Positions 1 through 5,023 of a stretch of 8,167 bases of DNA are shown in pieces. The stretch is from Planctomycetota bacterium (GTDB lineage Bacteria; Planctomycetota; SBBH01; JACQRN01). A program made the translations under genes and the position numbers. The DNA is taken from the NCBI GenBank assembly GCA_016206515.1, contig JACQRN010000056.1, forward strand, positions 1-8,167, read 5' to 3'. The notes beneath the pieces were generated by a model. The model saw nothing but the letters and a program-made list of their open reading frames with translations. It made no database searches and had not been told where the DNA came from. Each line of letters opens with the position of its first letter. The first letter of the stretch is position 1.

Positions 1-3
1 CCG

Positions 4-1371
4 ATGACAGGTCCGGCCCTTTCTGCTATGTTCCGCCGCGTCGTGCAGCGCGCCGGGGCGGTCGTGACCACGCAGAACGCCGCCTGGACCTCCCACAAGG
101 AACAGATCCGGGGGCTCTCCGACCGGCTGGTCGCGGCACAGGGGCCGATCCGCATCCTCGACGCGCTGAAGTGGGACGACGATGCCGAGCGGGACGTGGT
201 CGCCTCACGCTTCAAGCGGCTCCCGGTGGCCGACGCCGCGTACTACCGGCAGAAGCGGCCACTCCCGTTCGACCCTGGCGACAAGACCGCCGAGTTCGCC
301 GCGATCCAGGCCGACATCGCCACGATCCTCGGCGGGGACGACCCCCTCGGACGGATCCTGCTCCGCAACTGCGCGGAATATTATCAGGAGGTCGTCGCGA
401 TGCTTCAGGCGCGCGGCACCCCGGAGTTCTACCGCATCTCGCGGCGCCTCTACGGCAGCGCCAAGGACACCTTCCAGGACGACCGGACGACGATCCGCGA
501 CCTGGGGCACCACCTGTACGACATCCTCACCGGGATCGACGAGGCGCTCCTGGGCCCGGTCGCCCCGCGCGACCTGACCGCGGAGGCGGTCGTGACGCAG
601 CTCAACGAGCGGTTCGGCGCCTACTTCGCCGACCGCCAGATCCGCGCCAAGCTCGACGACGGGATCCTCTCGGACGCCGCCGCCGGCGCCGACTACGTCA
701 AGATCCGGCGCGGGGTCGCCTTCTCCCGGCGCGACCTCGACATCCTGGAGATCCACGAAGGATGGGTGCACGTCGGGACCACCCTCAACGGCGCCAGCCA
801 GAGGATCGCCACCTGGCTGTCGAAGGGGACCCCCTGCACGACCGCGACGCAGGAGGGGCTGGCGGTCATCCTCGAGGTGATCTCCTTCCGCATGACCCCC
901 TCCCGCGCGCGCAAGCTGAACAACCGCGTGCTGGCGTGCGACAAGGCCGAGGACGGCGCGGGGTTCCTCGACATCTGCGAGTTCTACCGGACCGAGGGGT
1001 ACAGCGAGGCGGAGTGCTTCCACTACGCCCAGCGCCTCTTCCGCGGCGGCGTGCTGGAGGGGGGCGCCCCCTTCACGAAGGACCTCTCGTACTGCATGGG
1101 TTTCGTGAAGGTCTACAATTTCTTGAGGACCGCGATCCGCTTCGGCCGGCCCGAGGTGATCCCGTTCCTCTTCGCCGGCAAGCTCGCGATCGAGGACGCG
1201 CCGGTCCTCTGGCGGGCCCACAAGTCCCACGTCGTCGACCCACCGCGCTATCTCCCGCCCCAGTTCGCGGACCTAAACGGCCTGGCGATGTGGATGGCGT
1301 ACTCGAACTTCCTCAACCGCCTCGACCTGGCGAGGATCCAGGAGCACTTCCGGGCGATGCTGTCCGGTTGA
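4..1371 (+). CDS. QEGLA-motif (DUF1704/MATCAP-like) putative zinc metallopeptidase
   Basis: The 455-residue product matches the family annotated as 'flavohemoglobin expression-modulating QEGLA motif protein' (DUF1704), whose animal relatives are the MATCAP tubulin tyrosine carboxypeptidases. The segment LSDRLVAAQGPIRILDALKW (about 38-57) looks like the usual family N-terminus. The signature HEGWVH (251-256) is an HExxxH zinc site, and QEGLA (283-287) provides a glutamate 28 residues further on that could be the third ligand. The conserved-looking stretch FTKDLSYCMG is at 357-366. No signal peptide or membrane segment is seen, so a cytoplasmic protein is likely. The start is uncertain because the frame is open to the window edge; ATG at 4 or ATG at 28 are both possible. 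The bacterial substrate is unknown and the flavohemoglobin link comes only from the family name. It looks chromosomal and unrelated to the modules that follow. Its last 59 bases are overlapped antisense by the neighbouring nucleotidyltransferase. Confidence 0.9.
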   Translation: MTGPALSAMFRRVVQRAGAVVTTQNAAWTSHKEQIRGLSDRLVAAQGPIRILDALKWDDDAERDVVASRFKRLPVADAAYYRQKRPLPFDPGDKTAEFAAIQADIATILGGDDPLGRILLRNCAEYYQEVVAMLQARGTPEFYRISRRLYGSAKDTFQDDRTTIRDLGHHLYDILTGIDEALLGPVAPRDLTAEAVVTQLNERFGAYFADRQIRAKLDDGILSDAAAGADYVKIRRGVAFSRRDLDILEIHEGWVHVGTTLNGASQRIATWLSKGTPCTTATQEGLAVILEVISFRMTPSRARKLNNRVLACDKAEDGAGFLDICEFYRTEGYSEAECFHYAQRLFRGGVLEGGAPFTKDLSYCMGFVKVYNFLRTAIRFGRPEVIPFLFAGKLAIEDAPVLWRAHKSHVVDPPRYLPPQFADLNGLAMWMAYSNFLNRLDLARIQEHFRAMLSG

Positions 1372-1828
1372 CCCACCAGTCCCGGAACGCCTTCAGGCGC
1401 GGCAGCGACTCGACATCCTTGGCGCGATGGGCGGCCTCCTTGCTCCGGATGATGTCGTCGATGTGGCAGACCGCCATCCCCTCGACGACCAGCGAGCGCC
1501 GCTTCGCATCCTCGAATGTTTCGATCCCGTCGGGGGCGAACACCAGGTCGAGGTCGAACGGGCCCGTGCGGATCTGCACGAAATCCTTCCCTCGCCGGAT
1601 CTCCTCCTGCTGCCTCGCGTCGAGCGGAAACCCCATCTCCACGAGGGCCGCCACGATCGCCCGTCCGTTCTCCGGAGACTTCCTCACGAACAGGTCGGCG
1701 TCCTGCGTCGTCTCCGGAAAGCCGAGGATGATCGCGCCGGACTTCCCGAGGAAAAGGTACTCGACCCCGTGACGCCCGAACGCCTCGGCGATCTCACGCC
1801 CCTGCCGGTAGTCAAACCGCCTGTCCAT
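1313..1828 (-). CDS. Nucleotidyltransferase-fold protein (MNT/DUF6036-like), module 1
   Basis: The 171-residue protein has the core of a minimal nucleotidyltransferase. YLFLGKSGAIILG (24-36) fills the place of the glycine-rich helix, followed by TTQDADLFV with the metal-binding pair D43/D45. A third acidic strand is FDLDLVF (D92/D94), and the C-terminal helix carries a basic pattern, KEAAHRAKD (130-138). The usual 'GG' or 'GS' is GKS here, a small departure. Such proteins transfer nucleotides to a protein or RNA target, or are inactive relatives; the target is not visible. ATG at 1828 is chosen because the fold starts right after it; the frame is open to 1894 but the extra residues look like random sequence. 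It overlaps the upstream small gene by 17 bases, implying translational coupling. The tail after WWVN (about 155-171) is encoded entirely by antisense of the QEGLA gene and looks non-native, as if the module was inserted there and borrowed a stop codon. Confidence 0.85.
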   Translation of the reverse strand: MDRRFDYRQGREIAEAFGRHGVEYLFLGKSGAIILGFPETTQDADLFVRKSPENGRAIVAALVEMGFPLDARQQEEIRRGKDFVQIRTGPFDLDLVFAPDGIETFEDAKRRSLVVEGMAVCHIDDIIRSKEAAHRAKDVESLPRLKAFRDWWVNRTASPGSAPGSSPGRGG

Positions 1829-2030
1829 ACCCCAGCCAGGAGGGAAGGCTCGCCTCGCACCAGCGGCGGTACTCCGCCATCGTGTCGAAGGCACGGAACG
1901 GCTCGTCGTCGAGGACCGGTTTGTAGGTATGGACGAAGGCGTAGTCCATCCTTTGGCGGAGCGTGCGCCGTGCGGCCGCCTCGAAGTCGGCGGTCCAGTC
2001 CCTTGCCTGTTCCGAAAGATCCCGGGCCAT
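1812..2030 (-). CDS. Small conserved-looking partner of nucleotidyltransferase, possible antitoxin
   Basis: This 72-residue protein is not assigned to a named family. It has a charged, probably helical N-terminal half (ARDWTADFEAAARRTLRQR, 9-27) and a C-terminal half rich in aromatic and tryptophan residues, EPFRAFDTMAEYRRWCEASL (43-62), followed by PSWLGYG. The tail resembles short hypothetical proteins that I recall encoded next to nucleotidyltransferases. Its stop codon lies 17 bases inside the nucleotidyltransferase gene on the same strand, so the two form an operon and it could be the antidote or targeting partner. AGGAGG lies directly against the ATG with no spacer, too close for an ideal ribosome binding site; no better in-frame start is seen. 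It is divergent from the HTH gene at 2119 with 88 bases between them. Coding status is well supported by the overlap and composition; function is inferred from position. Confidence 0.7.
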   Translation of the reverse strand: MARDLSEQARDWTADFEAAARRTLRQRMDYAFVHTYKPVLDDEPFRAFDTMAEYRRWCEASLPSWLGYGQAV

Positions 2031-2088
2031 CCTCCTGCGAAGTCTACCGCACGTAAGCGCGAGACGACTGTGCCGCTCGCATGCGATG

Positions 2089-2112
2089 TAGATTATCTTT
2101 TATGATAATATA
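2089..2112. promoter_or_regulatory. AT-rich palindrome, probable operator of HTH/nucleotidyltransferase module
   Basis: ATTATC (2092-2097) and GATAAT (2104-2109) form a perfect 6-bp inverted repeat around a TTTTAT spacer. Outward it continues with TA on both sides and one mismatch, giving 8 of 9 matching positions per arm. It lies in the most AT-rich stretch between the divergent genes at 2030 and 2119 and just upstream of the GTG at 2119. TATGAT (2101-2106) and TAATAT (2106-2111) are -10-like; no good -35 was found. The likeliest ligand is the HTH protein encoded immediately downstream, and the site could also affect the divergent module. The palindrome is seen; the binding partner is inferred. 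Confidence 0.55.
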
Positions 2113-2118
2113 CATTTC

Positions 2119-2460
2119 GTGCCACGCCTCCCCGTCGACGACTGGTGCTCCGCCCTCGGGCTCGCGCAGTCCGCCTGGGCGCGCCTCGCCGGGATCCCGC
2201 CGCCGGTCCTGTGCGACCTCGCGCGCGGGCGGCGCAACCCGACGCTCCGGACGATCGGGCGGCTCGCCGAGGCGATCCGCCGCGAGCCGTGGGAACTCCT
2301 GCGCGGACCGCGCCCCGGCGAGGGGCTCCCCACAGAGGAGGAAGCCCTCCGTGAGAACCTCGCGTGGCTCTCTTCCCTGACGCCGCGCGCTCGGGCGCGC
2401 GCGGCGGAGGGATCCGCGCGGTTCGTCCGGCGCGCCCGGAGGCTGAAGCGTGGAGCGTGA
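2119..2460 (+). CDS. XRE-family helix-turn-helix protein, putative antitoxin/repressor
   Basis: The 113-residue product carries a Cro/C1-type HTH at about 11-62: LAQSAWARLAGI is helix 2, PPVLCDLARGRRNPTLRTI covers the recognition helix and turn, and GRLAEAIRREPWELL ends the domain. The C-terminal part is charged and arginine-rich and may bind the partner. The only possible start is GTG at 2119, since an in-frame TAG lies at 2089-2091 and no earlier start codon occurs between. No Shine-Dalgarno precedes it and AT-rich -10-like sequence ends just upstream, so the mRNA may be leaderless. It overlaps the downstream nucleotidyltransferase by 11 bases. The HTH-plus-nucleotidyltransferase arrangement is like MNT/HTH-type toxin-antitoxin operons, with this protein as autorepressor and possible antidote. 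The HTH call is firm; the antitoxin role is inferred from layout. Confidence 0.85.
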   Translation: MPRLPVDDWCSALGLAQSAWARLAGIPPPVLCDLARGRRNPTLRTIGRLAEAIRREPWELLRGPRPGEGLPTEEEALRENLAWLSSLTPRARARAAEGSARFVRRARRLKRGA

Positions 2461-2944
2461 CGAGGCGGATCCGGTCGCATTCCTGGAGAGGCTCGGGGCC
2501 TCCTCCGTCCGCTGGCTCCTGATCGGACGGCAGGCGCTCATCCAGTACGGCGCGCCCTTGCAGACGATGGACTACGACCTGTGGGTCGATCCCGGCGCCG
2601 CGAACCTCCGCCGCTTCCTCGCGCTCGCGGGCGGTGCGGGACTGGAGTCCCCGACGCTGGCATCGGTCCAGGGCCGTCCGTACTTCACGCTCCACGGAGG
2701 GCTCCTGAAGGTGGACGTCTTCAAGGTCCGATCCTTCCGGAACCTCGACGGGGAGGAGATCGACTTCGCCTCTGCCTGGCGCCGCAGGACGGTCGCCTCA
2801 GCCCCCGGCGACCCCCTGCGCCTCCCCCTCCCCCGCCTAGACGACTTGCGGCGCCTCAAGCGGATGCGGGACGGGGAGAAGGATCGCGAGGACCTGCGGT
2901 ATATCGACCAGTTGACGAAGACGAAGCGACGCCGGACCCGCTGA
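2450..2944 (+). CDS. Nucleotidyltransferase-fold protein paired with HTH, module 2, putative toxin
   Basis: This 164-residue protein shows the nucleotidyltransferase core: WLLIGRQALIQYG (22-34), then TMDYDLWV with the D41/D43 pair, and a third acidic position in LLKVDVFKV (D89). A C-terminal basic helix, LRRLKRMRDGEKDREDL (133-149), matches the K-R-KD pattern of AbiEii/MNT-like enzymes. The glycine position reads GRQ instead of GGx or GSx. The GTG at 2450 is supported by GGAGG at 2438-2442 with a 7-base spacer, and by the 11-base overlap with the HTH gene. Its activity could be nucleotide transfer to tRNA or to a partner protein. It is clearly not a close copy of the nucleotidyltransferases on either side, so the cluster did not arise by recent duplication. 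Confidence 0.85.
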   Translation: MERDEADPVAFLERLGASSVRWLLIGRQALIQYGAPLQTMDYDLWVDPGAANLRRFLALAGGAGLESPTLASVQGRPYFTLHGGLLKVDVFKVRSFRNLDGEEIDFASAWRRRTVASAPGDPLRLPLPRLDDLRRLKRMRDGEKDREDLRYIDQLTKTKRRRTR

Positions 2945-2954
2945 TTCCGACGGC

Positions 2955-2989
2955 TTGCTTATCGTATTCCATTGAAATACAATGTATTC
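2955..2989 (+). promoter_or_regulatory. Promoter with internal palindrome for RHH/AbiEii module, leaderless start
   Basis: TTGCTT (2955-2960) and TACAAT (2978-2983) are separated by 17 bp and match sigma-70 -35 and -10 elements at 4 and 5 of 6 positions. Transcription would begin about 2989-2991, exactly at the GTG at 2990, so the message is probably leaderless. A perfect inverted repeat, CATTG-AAATA-CAATG (2970-2984), covers the -10. GTATTC also occurs twice exactly 20 bp apart (2964 and 2984), two helical turns. Both patterns are suitable operators for the ribbon-helix-helix-like protein encoded next. The sequence patterns are seen; regulation is inferred. Confidence 0.6.
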
Positions 2990-3457
2990 GTGACCCGTAC
3001 CCGCCTTAAAACGGTGCGCCTGACCCCGGCGGAGGACCGCCGGATCGCGGCCTACCTCAAGGAGAACCCCCTCTTCGACGGGTTCGGCGCCCTGGCGCGG
3101 AAGGCGACGCTGGAGTTCGTCGCGTCTCGCCCCTCGATCCCCCTGCGTCCCGAGACGGGGAAGCCGCCCACGCCGCCGGCGACCGCGCCGGACGCCCTCC
3201 CCCTCTCCGATACCCGGCGCCCGGCGTTCCTGTGGGACTACGACCTGACCGAGAAGCAGGTGCGCGAGACCCTGGAACACGGCGGGGCGGGGCGCGAGTG
3301 GCTCCTGGCGCGCATCCTGGACCGCGCCCCTCTCCCGGAAGTGCTCCGGTACGCAACCCTGGAGGAGATCCGCGACGCGCTCCCGGATCTCAAGCTCCCC
3401 CCCGGAAAGAAGGAGCACTGGGAGTACGCCCTGCGGCGGTGGCTTGGCGATGGATAA
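2990..3457 (+). CDS. RHH-like protein with DUF6922-like C-terminal domain, putative AbiEii antitoxin
   Basis: The 155-residue product has two parts. Residues 7-46 (KTVRLTPAEDRRIAAYLKEN through the FGALARKATLEFV helix) resemble a ribbon-helix-helix DNA-binding domain. A proline-rich linker (49-75) leads to a C-terminal domain beginning FLWDYDLTE (80-88), with WLLARILDRAPLPEVLRY and ending in WEYALRRW (144-151). This matches the pattern of DUF6922-type domains I associate with AbiEii-like toxins, from memory only. A TTG at 2972 in the same frame is rejected because it lies inside the promoter and palindrome; GTG at 2990 is at the predicted transcription start. The stop overlaps the next gene by 8 bases (ATGGATAA, 3450-3457). 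The likely role is autorepressor and antidote. Confidence 0.8.
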   Translation: MTRTRLKTVRLTPAEDRRIAAYLKENPLFDGFGALARKATLEFVASRPSIPLRPETGKPPTPPATAPDALPLSDTRRPAFLWDYDLTEKQVRETLEHGGAGREWLLARILDRAPLPEVLRYATLEEIRDALPDLKLPPGKKEHWEYALRRWLGDG

Positions 3458-4094
3458 GCCTCTCCTGACCGACGAACAGGAACGGATCCTGCGGGCGCTG
3501 TTCGCCAACGAGTGGATCCGTGCCCATATGTATCTGACGGGCGGCACCGCGCTTTCCGCCTTCCATTACCGCCACCGCGACTCCGACGACCTCGACCTGT
3601 TCACGCACGGGATCAACATCGACCCCGCGATCCCTGCCGCACGGGACGCCGCGCGCGATCTCGGCCTCCCCGTCACCGCCGAGGCTGGCACCCCATCCTT
3701 CCGCCGCCTGCGAATCGGGGACGTCCGCGTCGACCTGGTGCGGGACGTGGATTTCCGCGTCGGCGCGCCGCTCCTCCTCGGCGGGATCATGGTCGACAAT
3801 GTGAAGAACATCGCCGTCAACAAGGTCTGCGCGATCCTGGGGCGGATCGAGCCGAAGGACTACGTCGACCTCCACTTCCTCCTGGAGCGCGAGCGGTACG
3901 ACATCCTGGAACTCCTGGCGCTTGCCCAGCACAAGGACGCCGGCGTCAACCCCTTCCTCTGGTCGGAGATCATCCAGGCCGCCGAGAACCTCCCCGCGCT
4001 TCCACGGATGACCGTGCCGTTCGAGATGGAGACGGTGCGCGCGACCTTCCGAGCCCTGCGGGACAGGATCTTGGACAGCCTGCGGCCAACGTAG
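3450..4094 (+). CDS. AbiEii/AbiGii-family nucleotidyltransferase, putative toxin
   Basis: This 214-residue protein is the best-recognised nucleotidyltransferase in the window. LTGGTALSAFHYRHR (29-43) followed by DSDDLDLF gives the glycine-rich loop and the D47/D49 metal pair. DVRVDLV supplies the third acidic residue (D95), and NIAVNKVCAI (120-129) with PKDYVDLHFLL (135-145) is the K...KDxxD helix typical of AbiEii. The length suits single-domain members. AbiEii-like enzymes act as toxins in abortive-infection and toxin-antitoxin systems; the related MenT enzymes add nucleotides to tRNA. ATG at 3450 is chosen over an in-frame TTG at 3444 because it gives the usual 8-base overlap with the antitoxin gene, implying coupled translation. 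The C-terminus is short compared with full AbiEii proteins. Catalytic residues appear intact. Confidence 0.92.
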   Translation: MDKPLLTDEQERILRALFANEWIRAHMYLTGGTALSAFHYRHRDSDDLDLFTHGINIDPAIPAARDAARDLGLPVTAEAGTPSFRRLRIGDVRVDLVRDVDFRVGAPLLLGGIMVDNVKNIAVNKVCAILGRIEPKDYVDLHFLLERERYDILELLALAQHKDAGVNPFLWSEIIQAAENLPALPRMTVPFEMETVRATFRALRDRILDSLRPT

Positions 4095-4106
4095 GGGGTC
4101 CACCGA

Positions 4107-4134
4107 CAGGATCCGGGCCACGCGGCGGGTCCTG
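4107..4134 (+). terminator. Stem-loop after AbiEii gene, weak terminator candidate
   Basis: CAGGATCCG (4107-4115) pairs with CGGGTCCTG (4126-4134) over 9 positions including one G-U wobble, with a 10-base loop, starting 12 bases after the AbiEii stop codon. No run of T follows, so it does not meet the usual intrinsic-terminator pattern. It may be a stability hairpin or chance pairing in GC-rich DNA. Confidence 0.3.
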
Positions 4135-4365
4135 ATCCCGCAGCCTCCCCCGTCGCCGGCGACCGTCGCGCACGACAAAATACTTAGGGAGCCCTGCTGA
4201 TCGAGAGCCCCCCACCGCCCCCACGAAGGAGGAGCATTCCGCCGGGGATGGGAGTCTCAATCTGCGTTGTGAAGTTCCCCACGCGCTGCTGTCTAAACGC
4301 GACCGAACTGCCCTCCACACATTTGCCTATCAATCGAGACTCTAGCGCGGAAGTCGGCACCGGAT

Positions 4366-4425
4366 CCCGGGCCCCGCAACCCGGGCCCCCGTTCCCCGAA
4401 CCCGGAACCCCGTTCCCCGGGCCCC
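4366..4425. repeat. GC-rich degenerate repeat tract downstream of four-helix-bundle gene
   Basis: CCCGGGCCCC occurs exactly three times (4366, 4380, 4416) and CCCCGTTCCCCG exactly twice, 21 bases apart (4387 and 4408). The tract is C-rich on the plus strand and ends one base before the stop codon of the minus-strand gene. Its last part, 4411-4426, matches the reverse complement of 4880-4895 at 14 of 16 positions, so similar tracts bracket the gene in inverted orientation. Low complexity makes the significance uncertain. Confidence 0.7.
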
Positions 4426-4426
4426 C

Positions 4427-4771
4427 TCACGGGAGCGGAGACAGATAGCGCCCCAGCATCCGCGTCACATGGTCGCAGGCGTCCCAGAGGCGGCGGTACT
4501 CAACCTCTGGGAGGAGCCCCATCCGCCAGGCCGCCTCGGCGCAAGCCGCCGCCTCGTGGGCCGATCCGATCGCGCAGGCGAGGAAGCGCCTGCGCTCCGC
4601 ACCGGAGGGGCGCCCGAGCCCTTCTGCGATATTGAGCGCCACCGACCCGGCGCTGCGCATCGCCTGATCGCGCAGCCAGCCATGTCCGCGCGGCCACCGC
4701 GCCGCATGGCGAGACATCTCCCCGAGGACCTCCTGGGCCTTCCCGTACGCCCGAAACTTTTCCAAGTCCAT
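4427..4771 (-). CDS. Four-helix-bundle protein (S23/Avd-like family)
   Basis: The 114-residue product has the signature of the four-helix-bundle family that includes proteins of 23S rRNA intervening sequences and the Avd accessory proteins of diversity-generating retroelements. The N-terminus MDLEKFRAYGKAQEVLGEM is helix 1. LRDQAMRSAGSVALNIAEG (33-51) is the conserved core, followed by ERRRFLACAIGSAHEAAACA and a last helix ending at LGRYLSPLP. ATG at 4771 is chosen because the family normally starts with D/E-L-x-x-F/Y close to the first methionine and because GGAGG lies at 4781-4785, 9 bases upstream; the longer frame to 4879 translates hairpin and repeat sequence. No 23S rRNA sequence, reverse transcriptase or variable repeat is in the window, so this is a stand-alone copy. 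The members usually form basic oligomers that bind nucleic acid; the function here is unknown. Confidence 0.88.
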   Translation of the reverse strand: MDLEKFRAYGKAQEVLGEMSRHAARWPRGHGWLRDQAMRSAGSVALNIAEGLGRPSGAERRRFLACAIGSAHEAAACAEAAWRMGLLPEVEYRRLWDACDHVTRMLGRYLSPLP

Positions 4772-4775
4772 CGAT

Positions 4776-4852
4776 CCCGACCTCCGTTCGAGCGCCACCG
4801 CGGCGCCTCGCCCCGCATGGCGCCGCGGTGGCGCGGGGTAGCGGAGGTCGGG
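4776..4852 (-). promoter_or_regulatory. Long hairpin sequestering the Shine-Dalgarno of the four-helix-bundle gene
   Basis: An outer 11-bp perfect stem joins 4776-4786 with 4842-4852 (CCCGACCTCCG / CGGAGGTCGGG), and an inner 16-bp perfect stem joins 4792-4807 with 4819-4834 (GCGCCACCGCGGCGCC and its complement). The loop is 11 bases and the internal loop 5 by 7. In the minus-strand message the outer arm contains the GGAGG ribosome binding site (4781-4785) for ATG 4771, paired to CCTCC at 4843-4847. The structure should block initiation unless opened. The pairing is seen directly; control by it is inferred. Confidence 0.75.
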
Positions 4853-4907
4853 GGACCGGGAAACGGAGGACGGGGTCACGGAGGCCCGGGGATCGGGGAG
4901 CCGGAGG
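4842..4907. repeat. CGGAGG repeat tract upstream of four-helix-bundle gene
   Basis: CGGAGG occurs four times (4842, 4864, 4879, 4902), each followed by a G-rich run. On the minus-strand message these read CCTCCG, so every copy is a potential anti-Shine-Dalgarno able to pair with the single GGAGG before ATG 4771. The first copy is the outer arm of the hairpin. The tract mirrors the C-rich tract at 4366-4425 on the other side of the gene. Confidence 0.65.
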
Positions 4908-4970
4908 TCCGTGATTCATCCGCTTTCGATTCGGGGACAACCCGACTTCGGCGCTAGACACTCTCCGTAT

Positions 4971-4998
4971 TTGACATTAATCCATATGAATCTATAGT
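4971..4998 (+). promoter_or_regulatory. Sigma-70 promoter of the AAA/DUF4143 ATPase gene
   Basis: A perfect TTGACA (4971-4976) and TATAGT (4993-4998, 5 of 6) are 16 bp apart in an AT-rich island. Transcription would start about 5004-5006, only 11-13 bases before the ATG at 5017, leaving no room for a normal ribosome binding site; none is seen. The 9-mer ATTTGACAT around this -35 also occurs at the AbrB/PIN promoter (minus strand, 7922-7930). Confidence 0.7.
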
Positions 4999-5023
4999 TT
5001 CATTTGGATATTCCAAATGAAAC
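4997..5023. promoter_or_regulatory. Perfect 11-bp inverted repeat across transcription and translation start of ATPase gene
   Basis: GTTTCATTTGG (4997-5007) and CCAAATGAAAC (5013-5023) are perfect inverted copies separated by ATATT. The right arm contains the ATG (5017) and the left arm overlaps the end of the -10. A protein bound here would block transcription, while in RNA a transcript beginning near 5005 would contain only a small part of the left arm, so a DNA operator is more likely than an RNA hairpin. The palindrome is certain; its ligand is unknown. Confidence 0.75.

Larger units (their letters stand above)
4095..4426. other. Intergenic region without convincing gene between convergent modules
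   Basis: These 332 bases separate the AbiEii stop from the convergent four-helix-bundle stop. They hold the hairpin at 4107-4134, a perfect 12-bp palindrome GTCGCCGGCGAC (4152-4163), and the GC-rich repeat tract from 4366 on. Frames open here give proline- and arginine-rich nonsense without codon bias. An ATG at 4248 has AAGGAGG far upstream (about 15 bases) but its 66-residue product runs into the repeats and does not look like protein. Confidence 0.6.

Noticed and set aside
171..1772. 533-codon open frame overlapping the QEGLA gene
   Set aside because: Arginine- and proline-rich out-of-frame translation of a clearly recognisable gene, continuing antisense into the nucleotidyltransferase.
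4124..4140. GCGGG-TCCTGAT-CCCGC followed by AGCCTCC, resembling a tRNA or tmRNA 3' end and thus an integration-site remnant
   Set aside because: The 5-bp stem and 7-base loop have the right size, but the loop lacks the TTCRANT consensus and no matching acceptor, D or anticodon arm is found upstream.
4248..4448. 66-codon open frame in the 4095-4426 gap
   Set aside because: Poor ribosome-site spacing, and the second half is translated GC repeats; no protein-like features.
4366..4907. CRISPR or diversity-generating retroelement, suggested by repeats and an Avd-like four-helix bundle
   Set aside because: Repeats are short, irregular and without spacers; no Cas gene, reverse transcriptase, template or variable repeat pair is present.
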